Below, in pieces: positions 7,384 through 14,769 of a DNA stretch of 64,000 nt. The notes beneath the pieces are model-generated. The model did not search any database, was not told the DNA's origin, and was given only the letters and a program-made list of their open reading frames with translations. The DNA is taken from NCBI GenBank assembly GCA_964640195.1, contig CAZXIC010000003.1:35689-99688 (forward strand). Reading direction: 5' to 3'. Position 1 is the first letter of the stretch. Each line of letters starts with the position of its first letter. The stretch is from CAZXIC01 sp964640195. Lineage in GTDB: Archaea; Iainarchaeota; Iainarchaeia; Iainarchaeales; GCA-2688035. The position numbers were made by a program, and so were the translations under genes.

Positions 7384-8084
7384 TAAACTTCGCCCTCCAA
7401 GGTCTTTGTTTCAACATTTCCGTGGCACAAATGGTTCAGCTCGTTCAAAAAATCCTGCCGCAATCCAGCCGGCAGTTCAACAACAGCTACCAGCGAGCCG
7501 TCGCTCTGCCATTCTTCCCTCAACAGCTTGTACCTGTGCAGCGCGTTGCTTGCCTTTCCACTGTGCGAAGCAGGCACTTTCACGGCAATCCTGAGCTGCT
7601 GCATTGAAATTGGCAGTATCTTCTTCAGTTCCTTCAAGATGCCGGGCATCTGCTCCTCGACAGACCTTGATTCGTCAATGTGCAGCTTTGCCTCCAGCAA
7701 AGCGTTTTCAATCCTTTTCGGCGGATGCGGCGCATTGGTCTGCGGGTTCATCGCATTTCTTGCAATGAACTGCACCACTTCCCTCTTTCTTGCCTCCCTC
7801 ATGGCCCTTCTCTGCTCTGTCGTAAGCTGGACCTCGCCCTGCACAATTATTTTTTTGGCAATTGCTGGAACATCGGTTGTGCCAAATGCCTTGTTCAATG
7901 CCTCAGGGCTCTGCGTGCTTCCCTTTGCTGCGTCCCTGAAAACAGTTTCAACTGCAAGCAGCTCTGCGCTGCTCACGCTCCCGCCTTTTTTCAAGTGCAT
8001 AGCCAGGTCTGGGTCAACCAGAACCTCGAAATGCTCGCCTTGCGAGGCAAGCCTTGCAGTAACCGCTTCCTCCAATTTGACCAT
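7383..8084 (-). CDS. Ribosome maturation protein SBDS
   Basis: A 233-residue member of the Shwachman-Bodian-Diamond family, which in eukaryotes evicts the eIF6 anti-association factor from 60S; archaea carry both. Visible are the N-terminal FYSH domain (VARLASQGEHFEVLVDPDLAM..), the middle three-helix domain (QLTTEQRRAMREARKREVVQFIARNAMNPQTNAPHP is highly characteristic) and a ferredoxin-like C-terminal domain. The open frame extends to 8114, but ATG 8084 starts the conserved MVKLEEAV and has an AGGAG about 11 bases upstream. Order psmA-SBDS-rrp4-rrp41-rrp42 is typical of archaea. Confidence 0.95.
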   Translation of the reverse strand: MVKLEEAVTARLASQGEHFEVLVDPDLAMHLKKGGSVSSAELLAVETVFRDAAKGSTQSPEALNKAFGTTDVPAIAKKIIVQGEVQLTTEQRRAMREARKREVVQFIARNAMNPQTNAPHPPKRIENALLEAKLHIDESRSVEEQMPGILKELKKILPISMQQLRIAVKVPASHSGKASNALHRYKLLREEWQSDGSLVAVVELPAGLRQDFLNELNHLCHGNVETKTLEGEV

Positions 8085-8110
8085 GAAAAGAAAAACTCCT
8101 GCTAAAAAAA

Positions 8111-8836
8111 TCATTTTTTCCCTAAAACAGACTTAAGCCTTTGCTTTCCAATCCTCTCAAAATTCCTGCCACGCTCAATCAAAGCAAAATCAAGCCTATT
8201 GACATCCAGCTTTTCCTTCTCACCCAAGCCCCTCCCGAGCGCCTTCAGCAGCAAGGCTATTCCCTCGTCTAGGGGCAGGTTCTCCTTGTATTCCCGCTCA
8301 AACAGCTTCATTGCCTCTTTCTTTCCCTTGCCTATTGCAATCGCGTTGTACTCGGCCAGCGCACCACTCGGCTCTGTTTCAAAAAGCCTCTTGCCTGACT
8401 CGTCCACGCCGCCGATGATGAAGGAGACGCCGAAAGGCCTCATTCCGGCATACTGTGTAAACAACTGCTTTACAGCACATAATTGCTTGACCAAGGTTTC
8501 AACCTGGATTTTCTCCTCGTAGTACATCCTGTTCTCCTGGCATTCCCGCCTTGCAATCTGAACCAAGCGCCTTGCATCCCCGACCAAGCCGCTGCTTATC
8601 GCAGCAATGTGCTCATCTGCCTTGAACAGCTTTTCAATGCTTTCAGGCAAAATAAGCCTGCTCGTCACTTTCTTGTCGGCTCCGAACAAAACGCCGTTGT
8701 TGTAGACAAGCGCAGTTCCCGTTGTCCCCTGCTCAACGATTTTGCTTGCGTACTCCACCTGGTACAGCCTGCCGTCAGGGCTGAACATTGTTGCAACCCT
8801 GTCGTATGCGCTGCTTCTCTTGGAAACTGGATACAT
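8111..8836 (-). CDS. psmA: 20S proteasome alpha subunit
   Basis: A 241-residue alpha subunit with the N-terminal gate sequence AYDRVATMFSPDGRLYQVEYA, an almost invariant family signature, and GTTGTALVYNNGVLFGADKK after it. It lacks the processed threonine of beta subunits, as expected. Seven copies form each outer ring of the 20S core, which binds PAN or another AAA unfoldase. The gene leads the exosome cluster and has its own promoter-like TATA element about 45 bases upstream. Confidence 0.97.
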   Translation of the reverse strand: MYPVSKRSSAYDRVATMFSPDGRLYQVEYASKIVEQGTTGTALVYNNGVLFGADKKVTSRLILPESIEKLFKADEHIAAISSGLVGDARRLVQIARRECQENRMYYEEKIQVETLVKQLCAVKQLFTQYAGMRPFGVSFIIGGVDESGKRLFETEPSGALAEYNAIAIGKGKKEAMKLFEREYKENLPLDEGIALLLKALGRGLGEKEKLDVNRLDFALIERGRNFERIGKQRLKSVLGKK

Positions 8837-8875
8837 GAAAGGCCCTCAACAAGCGAATTTTCTTCTTTTCCCCTA

Positions 8876-8887
8876 CTTTTATATCTT
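8876..8887 (-). promoter_or_regulatory. TATA-box promoter of psmA / exosome operon
   Basis: On the minus strand the gap between the Pop5 and psmA genes reads AAGATATAAAAG, a good archaeal TATA box, centred about 46 bases before the psmA ATG. Expected start of transcription is about 25 bases downstream of it, giving a short leader. It would drive psmA, SBDS and the exosome genes, possibly in addition to read-through from eL15 and Pop5. Confidence 0.55.
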
Positions 8888-8923
8888 GAACTGCGTAAGT
8901 TATAAAAATGTTCCCAACGCTTC

Positions 8924-9253
8924 CTATTTTGCCCGCAGTTTGCGCAAAGTACCGCTTGCCAGAAGGGTTTTTGGCTCAAATTCTTCGGGAATGCCCATGA
9001 GGGCGCTTTTCACTCTTTCTTGGTTTCCAGCCCTGCACCTTACAATGCCCTTTCCTGTTTCAGGGCTGAACTCAATGAACCAGACACCAACTACCTTCCT
9101 CTCCTCTGGTGAAAAGCAGCCTATAACCAAATCAAAAGCCTGCTTTGCTGTTTTGCACGAATAGGGCTTGAGCTGGAACAAAAGATAGCGCCTTTTAGGA
9201 CGCTTGCTCTTCTTTGGAAGCTTCCTCTTCACAGGGTGCTTTTCTTTGCTCAT
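8924..9253 (-). CDS. rnp2: Ribonuclease P protein component 2 (Pop5)
   Basis: A 109-residue protein resembling archaeal Pop5/Rpp14: a basic start, then the strand KRRYLLFQLKPY, a helix, VVGVWFIEFSPETGKGIVRCRAGNQERVKSALMGI (the family core, ending in the RCRxxxxxxVRxAL motif) and a C-terminal SGTLRKLRAK. Pop5 pairs with Rpp30 to support the catalytic domain of RNase P RNA, which matures tRNA 5' ends. It sits between eL15 and psmA, a common archaeal neighbourhood. Its ATG overlaps the stop of a short open frame upstream. Confidence 0.85.
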   Translation of the reverse strand: MSKEKHPVKRKLPKKSKRPKRRYLLFQLKPYSCKTAKQAFDLVIGCFSPEERKVVGVWFIEFSPETGKGIVRCRAGNQERVKSALMGIPEEFEPKTLLASGTLRKLRAK

Positions 9254-9357
9254 AGCAATTCACTTAAATCCCTGCTTGCCTTTGCCTTTCTGAAAAGCTC
9301 TTCCTCCAATTGCCCATTGCTGTCAAGAAGAATTAGGGAAAAAGAATTAAAAAACAA
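9250..9357 (-). CDS. Short ORF coupled to Pop5 (possible small gene or remnant)
   Basis: A 35-codon frame opens just after an in-frame TAG, could start at TTG (9355-9357), and ends in a TGA that overlaps the Pop5 ATG (ATGA). It encodes a hydrophobic start and the charged tail LDSNGQLEEELFRKAKASRD. The four-base overlap is what a coupled gene would show. In many archaea an Rpp30 (RNase P component 3) gene lies in this cluster, so this might also be a remnant; no similarity to Rpp30 is evident. Weak call. Confidence 0.25.
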   Translation of the reverse strand: MFFNSFSLILLDSNGQLEEELFRKAKASRDLSELL

Positions 9358-9362
9358 CTAAT

Positions 9363-9968
9363 TTACTTCGCCTGCCTGTCGTGCGCCCTGAGCGAGGGTC
9401 TTACTTTCTCTGCACCTTTGCCTCTTGAGCGCAGGCCCCTGCTTCTCTTGCCCCTTGATGTAAGGCCCCTAAAAGCCCTGCCCCTGTGCTTTTGGCTGCA
9501 AATCCAGTTCAGCTCCTTGTCTGCCCTTATTTCCGGTGCCTGCGGGTCAACCAGAATCACTTCAAAGTAGCGGTTTTTTCCGTCTTCGCCAATGAAATAG
9601 CTGTTCAGCACCTCACAGTTCCTGTACCTGCGTGATGCGCGCTGTTCTGCGATTGCCTGCGTGTTCAAGCGCCTTGTCAGCCTTTTTACGCCCATCCTTT
9701 TTGGCCTTCGCCCTGAAACAGGTCTCTTGTGCTTTCCGCTGCCCTTTCTGATCCTGACCCTCACGACAACAAAGCCCTTCTTTGCCTTGTAGCCGAGGTT
9801 TCTTGCCCTTGCGATGTTGGTTGGCTTGTCCAGCCTGACAACTGCCTTGCGCTCCTTCCTGAAGCCAATCAGCCTGCCCCTCTGCAGCTTTCCATAATCA
9901 TACTCGGCGCTTTTCTCGCCCTTGAATTCGCGCTGGAATGTTTCCTGAATTGCCTTTGCCGCACCCAT
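9363..9968 (-). CDS. rpl15e: Ribosomal protein eL15
   Basis: A 201-residue eL15, at the usual length. Diagnostic stretches are RLIGFRKERKAVVRLDKPTNIARARNLGYKAKKGFVVVRVRIRKG, RRPKRMGVKRLT, and the C-terminal GRAFRGLTSRGKRSRGLRSRGKG, which contacts 23S rRNA. It heads the minus-strand cluster of translation genes and diverges from the TtuA gene; the 95 bases between them are AT-rich and must hold both promoters. Confidence 0.97.
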   Translation of the reverse strand: MGAAKAIQETFQREFKGEKSAEYDYGKLQRGRLIGFRKERKAVVRLDKPTNIARARNLGYKAKKGFVVVRVRIRKGSGKHKRPVSGRRPKRMGVKRLTRRLNTQAIAEQRASRRYRNCEVLNSYFIGEDGKNRYFEVILVDPQAPEIRADKELNWICSQKHRGRAFRGLTSRGKRSRGLRSRGKGAEKVRPSLRAHDRQAK

Positions 9969-10063
9969 AAAAAACCCGCTTCAAACAGAAATAAAAGAAG
10001 TAATAAGGCAGTAATGTTTAATAAGGATTTAATTAATGCAAGGTTTTTTTAAAGGTTATCAGA

Positions 10064-11002
10064 ATGCAGCGAAAATGCGTTCAATGCGGCAAAAAGGCGG
10101 TAATTCGCCTCTCCTACGGTCCGCACCGCTTCTGCAGACAGCACTTTCTTCACTTCTTTGAGAAACGCGTTAGGAGGACAGTCAGGGAGAACAGGCTTGT
10201 GCAGGGCAGGGAGAAGCTGGTTGTGGCGTGCTCAGGAGGTAAGGACAGCAGCGTTGCCCTCTACCTGGTCAACAAAATCTTTGGGAAAAGCAATCCAGTG
10301 GAAGCGCTCTTGGTTGACGAGGGCATCCCCGGATACAGGGACAGGGCGCTTGCAATTGCGGGGCAAAACTGCAGGAAGTGGGGTGTTCCTTTCAACCTGG
10401 TTTCTTTCAGGCAGGAATTCGGCTTCACGATGTTGGACGTAGCGAGAAAAACAGGCGCAAGGAAAAGGCTGGGAAGCACCTGCGCATTCTGCGGCGTGCT
10501 GAGGAGAAGGCTTTTGAACCGCTATGCAAAGGAAATGGGTGCGGCTAAGCTTGTTACTGGGCACAACCTGGATGATGAAGTACAGGGGATTCTGATGAAC
10601 GTTTTTGACGCGGACACGGCGCGCTACGCAAGGCTTGGGCCAATTGTTGGCTGGAAAAAAGCAGAAGGGTTTGTGCCGAGAATAAAGCCGCTGTACGAAT
10701 GCCCGGAAAAAGACGTTATTGCCTTTGCGAAAATGCAGGGAATCCGCTACTACAAGGGAAAGCCCTGCCCGTTCAAGTGGCAGGCAAAGAGAAACGACTT
10801 CAGGGAGATGCTCAAAAGATTTGAGGCAAAGTACCCTGGAACAATGTTCAGCATCCTGAGCTTCTTCAAGCAGACAAAGCCGATTGTTGAAAAAGCAGGG
10901 GCAAGGGAACGAGGGCTGAATGCGTGCAGCAAATGCGGCGAACCCGCGAGTGGAAAGATTTGCCCTGTCTGCAAGATGGTTGAACTGATTAATAAAAAGT
11001 GA
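10064..11002 (+). CDS. ttuA: tRNA 2-thiolation enzyme, TtuA/NcsA (TIGR00269) family
   Basis: 312 residues. An N-terminal zinc finger (CVQCGK...CRQH) precedes a PP-loop ATPase domain with VACSGGKDSS (about 55-63), a Cys pair in STCAFCGVLRRR, VTGHNLDDEVQ and GKPCPFKWQAKRNDFR. A C-terminal zinc ribbon CSKCGE...CPVCKM closes it. In TtuA three cysteines hold a [4Fe-4S] cluster used to transfer sulfur to U54 of tRNA; the relative NcsA thiolates U34. The architecture alone does not decide which position is modified. The gene converges with tRNA-Val(GAC), one base separating the two. Confidence 0.9.
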   Translation: MQRKCVQCGKKAVIRLSYGPHRFCRQHFLHFFEKRVRRTVRENRLVQGREKLVVACSGGKDSSVALYLVNKIFGKSNPVEALLVDEGIPGYRDRALAIAGQNCRKWGVPFNLVSFRQEFGFTMLDVARKTGARKRLGSTCAFCGVLRRRLLNRYAKEMGAAKLVTGHNLDDEVQGILMNVFDADTARYARLGPIVGWKKAEGFVPRIKPLYECPEKDVIAFAKMQGIRYYKGKPCPFKWQAKRNDFREMLKRFEAKYPGTMFSILSFFKQTKPIVEKAGARERGLNACSKCGEPASGKICPVCKMVELINKK

Positions 11003-11003
11003 A

Positions 11004-11108
11004 TGGGCCCGGGGAGAGTCGAACTCCCGACCTTCACCATGTCAAGGTGACGTCATTAATGGACTCTCTTCACAAGCGAACAAGAGCTAACCACTAGACC
11101 ACGGGCCC
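11004..11108 (-). tRNA. tRNA-Val(GAC) with a 32-nt intron in the D-loop
   Basis: Acceptor GGGCCCG pairs with CGGGCCC, discriminator A. The anticodon arm is TCACC-TTGACAT-GGTGA, giving GAC for valine; the T arm is GGGAG-TTCGACT-CTCCC. The D arm is interrupted by 32 nt at 11057-11088. Folding the precursor gives a bulge-helix-bulge: central helix GUGG/CCAU, bulges UU^A and UA^A, inner helix GCUCUU/GAGAGU. Cutting after the second base of each bulge yields the exact D arm expected for archaeal tRNA-Val (GTC-TAGTGGTTAT-GAC). The intron lies at about position 20/21, a non-canonical site. CCA is not encoded. Confidence 0.93.
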
Positions 11109-11153
11109 AAAAAATGTTTTTTACTTTTAAGAATTTGTTGCAGGGGAAAGTAT

Positions 11154-12689
11154 TTAAGGTTTCTTTTTCTCCGTCAACCTTTCCAGCGCAATGCCCATCT
11201 CTTTTGCAAAGTTGCGTTCGAATGCGTCAAGCTCGGCAATCTTCTCATCAATTTTCTTAGTCCTCAAAATGATTTGCTGTTCGCTTGACGCAGCCGTTTC
11301 ATTCATTTTTTTGATTGCGGCGTTGAATTTTTTCACATTGTATTGGATTGCCTTGATGAACTGCTGCTTGAACTGCTGCAATTGCTGCATCTGCTGGTTG
11401 AACTGCTCTGGCTTGAACTCCTTCTTCACTGCCTCCTGGAGCTTGTCGAGCGAGACAAGCCTCTCCCTTATCTGCTGCTCCAGGGCGGCTTTGCTTGTCT
11501 GGAATCCCTGCAGCTGGGCAATTGTTTCTTTATCCAACCCGGCTTTCTTCCCCTCAAGCCCTTTCTCGATTTTTGCAGCAACATCTCTTGCAAGCCCTTC
11601 CACAATCTCTGATTCAAGCTGCAGCGTCTTGTTGACCCTTTCATCTATGTCCTTGAGCTTCTTTTCCGCTTCGTCCAAAAGCTGCTGTACGTTGCTCTTT
11701 TCCTTAATCAGCGCTGCATTCATTTGAACGACCAACTGCTGCTGTGTTTTGCCAACTTCCTGCAGCTTTGCCGCCAGCGCCTCTTCCTGCACTTTCCTTC
11801 TCTGCTTCTCATTCCGCAGGCTTTCAATACTGTTCTCTATCTCCCTGCTCGTTTCCCTCATCTCCCTGAGCTTTGCCTCAATCATTCCAACAAAGGCCTT
11901 TGCCTTTGACTCAATTTCACTGTCAACCTTGCTTACCAACAGCGTCCTCTGGCTGTCAAACAAGACCCTTATTTTATCCAGCTCTCTTTTTGTGGCTGCT
12001 TGAACTTTCTTATCCAAAACCGCGTCAATATCCTGCCTCAGTTCCTTCATTTCCCTCAAGCGGTTGTTGACTGCCGTGAGAATCCCTTTCTCCCACAGCT
12101 TGCTTAAATCAAGTGTCTCAATTTTTTTCTCACTCTTTTCTTCTGGAACTGCCTTTGGCTTTTCTTTCCCGCGCTCAACAGCAGCTGGTTCCTTCTCCCC
12201 TTCACTCTTTGCGGCAGTCGGCAGCTTCTCTTCCCTCTTTGCGGCAGTCGGCAGCTTCTTTTCCCTCTCTCCAATTTCTCTTTTCCCTTTTTCCCCCCTT
12301 TCCACTTCTTCTCCGCTGTAACTGATTTCCCCCAACATTTCTTCGGTCTTGGCAGCCTCTTCCTTCTCCGGCTCCACAAACTCTTCTGCCAGCTCCTCTG
12401 TCATCGCCTCACTTTTTTTGGCAATTCTGGGCTTCGCTACTGCTTCACTCCTTTTTTTCTCCCGCGCCCTAAAAAACCTTTCAAATCTCCGCGACTTTTC
12501 TTTCTTCTCCCCTGGCTTGACAGGGGCTGGTTTTTTCCCAGCAGTTCTCTTGGCCTCTTTGATTAACATGAGCGCCTCTGGCTTGCTTACGCCGACGTCA
12601 GCCAAATTGGTCACTATTTCTTCCTTGCTTACATGCAGGGCAAACAGCTTCCTGATACTTTCAAGCAGAATCTGCTTTTTGCTCGACAT
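11154..12689 (-). CDS. Large coiled-coil protein of unknown function
   Basis: 511 residues. The first 45 (ILLESIRKLFALHVSKEEIVTNLADVGVSKPEALMLIKEAKR) look like a small helical domain of the UBA/HTH kind. Residues about 50-200 are low-complexity and charged (Lys, Glu, Ala) with a tandem EEKLPTAAK repeat. Residues about 200-505 are predicted coiled coil, rich in Gln, Lys and Glu with long heptad runs. No membrane segment or enzymatic motif was seen. Comparable proteins with an N-terminal small domain and a long coiled coil occur in several archaeal lineages without assigned function. A cytoskeletal or chromosome-associated role is only a guess. Confidence 0.8.
   Translation of the reverse strand: MSSKKQILLESIRKLFALHVSKEEIVTNLADVGVSKPEALMLIKEAKRTAGKKPAPVKPGEKKEKSRRFERFFRAREKKRSEAVAKPRIAKKSEAMTEELAEEFVEPEKEEAAKTEEMLGEISYSGEEVERGEKGKREIGEREKKLPTAAKREEKLPTAAKSEGEKEPAAVERGKEKPKAVPEEKSEKKIETLDLSKLWEKGILTAVNNRLREMKELRQDIDAVLDKKVQAATKRELDKIRVLFDSQRTLLVSKVDSEIESKAKAFVGMIEAKLREMRETSREIENSIESLRNEKQRRKVQEEALAAKLQEVGKTQQQLVVQMNAALIKEKSNVQQLLDEAEKKLKDIDERVNKTLQLESEIVEGLARDVAAKIEKGLEGKKAGLDKETIAQLQGFQTSKAALEQQIRERLVSLDKLQEAVKKEFKPEQFNQQMQQLQQFKQQFIKAIQYNVKKFNAAIKKMNETAASSEQQIILRTKKIDEKIAELDAFERNFAKEMGIALERLTEKKKP
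12205..12264. repeat. Two 30-bp tandem repeats inside the coiled-coil gene
   Basis: Two back-to-back 30-base units beginning CTCTTTGCGGCAGTCGGCAG differ at a single position. They encode the duplicated REEKLPTAAK peptide in the low-complexity part of the coiled-coil protein. The near identity points to a recent duplication. Confidence 0.9.
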
Positions 12690-12814
12690 TCAGGAAATAA
12701 AATAGTTTAAAGTGAATAAAAAGGTTATCTTGGTGTCAAGTAAAGTCCAAAAGGGCGAAAACGTTTCCGCTGCGGGTAGATATTAAAATAGTTTTCTGCC
12801 CAAAAAATGGATAG

Positions 12815-12886
12815 GGGCTCGTGGTCTAGTGGCATGACATCACCCTTACAAGGTGAGGGTCGCCGGTTCGATTCCGGCCGGGCCCA
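12815..12886 (+). tRNA. tRNA-Val(UAC)
   Basis: Acceptor GGGCTCG pairs with CGGGCCC (one T-G pair), discriminator A. The D arm is GTC-TAGTGGCAT-GAC, the anticodon arm TCACC-CTTACAA-GGTGA (anticodon TAC), variable loop GGGTC, T arm GCCGG-TTCGATT-CCGGC. No intron. CCA is not encoded. It faces the intron-bearing tRNA-Ala gene 35 bases away on the other strand. Confidence 0.96.
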
Positions 12887-12921
12887 AAAAAAGCAGTAAA
12901 GAAAAAAACATTTGGAGACAA

Positions 12922-13066
12922 TGGACCCTGCGAGATTCGAACTCGCGATTTCCACCACACTGGAGCCGCAACGTGTTTTTTATAAGCGAATAATTTTTTG
13001 CAGTGCTTTTTTTTAAAGGCTTGAAGGCTCTGCCAAGGTGGCGTCCTACCGCTAGACTAAGGGCCC
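12922..13066 (-). tRNA. tRNA-Ala(GGC) with a 73-nt canonical intron
   Basis: Acceptor GGGCCCT pairs with AGGGTCC and includes the G3-U70 alanine identity pair. The D arm is GTC-TAGCGGTAG-GAC, the anticodon arm CCACC-TTGGCA/T-GGTGG (anticodon GGC), the T arm GCGAG-TTCGAAT-CTCGC. A 73-nt intron (12958-13030) interrupts after position 37. Its precursor folds into a canonical bulge-helix-bulge: central helix UUGG/CCAG, bulges CA^G and UG^U, inner helix AGCC/GGCU. The intron interior is AT-rich with no open frame. Confidence 0.95.
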
Positions 13067-13136
13067 TTAAATGAACTGTTTGTTGGGTAAGCAATAAAAA
13101 ATGTGAAGGTTTGGCAAAATAGAAATAGAATTGCCT

Positions 13137-13355
13137 TCAGGAGCTGATGAATATTACGTTGTCGCCCCTCACCATCAGCTTGCCGTACTTTGTTTTAAGC
13201 TGCCCCTTGTCCAGCTCTTCCGCGTTTTCCATGACAAGATTCAGGTGCACGTCAAACGCTTTGAGCGTTCCCCTGATAGTAACATCGCCCTTCAGAACCA
13301 CAAGGATTTCCTTGCCTATTGCCTCGTTCAGCATGTCAAAAGGCCTGTTAGCCAT
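13137..13355 (-). CDS. Archaeal Sm-like protein (Lsm/SmAP)
   Basis: A 72-residue Lsm with both signature motifs: Sm1 (GKEILVVLKGDVTIRGTLKAFDVHLNLVMENAEEL) and Sm2 (KLMVRGDNVIFIS, with the RGDN/RGxN loop). SmAPs form heptameric rings that bind U-rich RNA near 3' ends. It starts 7 bases downstream of the MinD/ParA-type ATPase on the same strand, so the two are likely co-transcribed. Length and both motifs are fully standard. Confidence 0.95.
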   Translation of the reverse strand: MANRPFDMLNEAIGKEILVVLKGDVTIRGTLKAFDVHLNLVMENAEELDKGQLKTKYGKLMVRGDNVIFISS

Positions 13356-13361
13356 TGTAAA

Positions 13362-14201
13362 TCACTCCTTTGCCTCTGTCTGCTTTTTTATTGCCCCTGC
13401 ACCAGCTCTCTTTTTTCCTCTTTTAAATATCCCAAGCAATCTACTTAAAAAGCCTTCCCCAGATGGCTTTGCAGAAGGCACAACTGGCTTGACGCCTGCA
13501 ATTCTTGCCGCGATTTTTCTCATGGCAACAGCAGCGGGGCTGTTGGGCTTTCTCAGCATCACTGGCTGCGCCTTCTCCTGCATGAAGCTCTTCCTCACCT
13601 CTGGGTCGTATGGAATCGCACCGTAAACAGGCAGCTCCAACATCTTCATTATGTCATCGTTGCTGATTTCGCCCTTTTCGTCCATCTTGAAGTTCACGAC
13701 AACGCCGATTGGGCTGCTGCCCAAGCGTTGTGCAACCAGCTTTGTTTTCAGCACATCTGCAATGCTCGGCGAGTTCGCCATTGTAATAAGCAGGATTTCA
13801 TCAGCGGCAGCAAGCGAAGCCATGACATTTTTCTCAATGCCTGCCGGCGCGTCCAACAAAACGAAATCATAGCTGGGGGCAACCTCTCTTACAACTGCCT
13901 CAAGCCTCTCGCTGTCCACCCTTCTGTAGGACTCCAGGCTGAGCCCGCTTGGGATAAAGCTGACACCGGCAGGGCCGTCGTAGATTGCGTCGTCTATGCT
14001 GCTCTCGCCAAGCAACACATCGTGCAGGGTCAGGGGGCTGCTCTGCATCGCAAGCAATAAGCTGAGGTTTGCCATTGCTATGTCAGCGTCAACCAGCAGC
14101 ACTCTTTGACCTGCCTGGCTTAAGGCAATGCCGAGGTTTGCTGTAAGCGTTGTCTTGCCAACGCCGCCTTTTCCAGAGGCGATTGTGATTATTTTTCCCA
14201 T
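13362..14201 (-). CDS. MinD/ParA-family ATPase
   Basis: 279 residues from the ATG at 14201, which begins MGKIITIASGKGGVGKTTLTAN, the deviant Walker A (KGGVGKTT) of the MinD/ParA class. Switch I (LLVDADIAMANLSLLL), Walker B-like DFVLLDAPAGIE, and MANSPSIADVLKT are all present. A C-terminal basic region (FLSRLLGIFKRGKKR) could form an amphipathic membrane-targeting helix as in MinD. Archaeal paralogues position chemotaxis arrays, archaella or chromosomes; this one has no neighbour that decides. The frame is open 13 codons further upstream. Confidence 0.9.
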   Translation of the reverse strand: MGKIITIASGKGGVGKTTLTANLGIALSQAGQRVLLVDADIAMANLSLLLAMQSSPLTLHDVLLGESSIDDAIYDGPAGVSFIPSGLSLESYRRVDSERLEAVVREVAPSYDFVLLDAPAGIEKNVMASLAAADEILLITMANSPSIADVLKTKLVAQRLGSSPIGVVVNFKMDEKGEISNDDIMKMLELPVYGAIPYDPEVRKSFMQEKAQPVMLRKPNSPAAVAMRKIAARIAGVKPVVPSAKPSGEGFLSRLLGIFKRGKKRAGAGAIKKQTEAKE

Positions 14202-14296
14202 CCTACTACGCCTTTTTTCAGGTAATCGCTTTGCCCTCAACTACTTAATATCTGGTCCTTTGTTTAAAAATCTTTTCTAATAACGGCAGAAAGCAG

Positions 14297-14758
14297 CTAA
14301 AGCTGCAACCGCTTCGCCAACGCCACTTCCGTGTCCCTTGCGATTGCCCTCAGCTCAACTGTTGAGAGGCTGCTGTTCGCATTTACAACAAAAATCTTCC
14401 CATTTGAGGGAAGCAGCATGCTCCATTCCCTGCTGTGCTTTACCGCGACGGCATCCGGCTTTGAAGCCGATGTGTTTAAAAACCTGAAAAGCGATGCGGC
14501 TGCCTCGGCTTCGGCTGCCCCATTGCCACTGCTGCTGAAAACAATGTTGCTGTTTGGCTTCAGCACTGTAATGCCGTTGACCAGGTGCTTCCTTGCCAGG
14601 GCATTTAACAGCTTTCTCGCATCCTTGCTGTCCAGTTCAATCCTCTGGGCTTTCAGCATGTCCTGTACAACGCGCAGCTGCTCGTAAGGCACAACCGTGT
14701 CATCAACCGCGATAATCTTCGCTGCAAACCGCACAAAGAGAGCTGACAGGGCATTCAT
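14297..14758 (-). CDS. Conserved-looking protein of unknown function
   Basis: 153 residues with no recognised domain. The N-terminal half (KIIAVDDTVVPYEQLRVVQDMLKAQRIELDSKDARKLLNALARKHLV) is helical and resembles a small winged-helix. The C-terminal half carries LLPSNGKIFVVNANSSLSTVELRAIARDTEV, which could be a small alpha/beta domain. It lies 11 bases downstream of the DUF2226-like gene and the NYN-domain gene, so three small genes form one transcription unit upstream of the MinD-like ATPase. Confidence 0.7.
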   Translation of the reverse strand: MNALSALFVRFAAKIIAVDDTVVPYEQLRVVQDMLKAQRIELDSKDARKLLNALARKHLVNGITVLKPNSNIVFSSSGNGAAEAEAAASLFRFLNTSASKPDAVAVKHSREWSMLLPSNGKIFVVNANSSLSTVELRAIARDTEVALAKRLQL

Positions 14759-14769
14759 TGCACTACACC

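Noticed and set aside
12958..13030. tRNA-Ala intron as a homing endonuclease or permuted/split tRNA
   Set aside because: 73 nt is too short for an endonuclease, and both halves are in normal order with a canonical splice motif.
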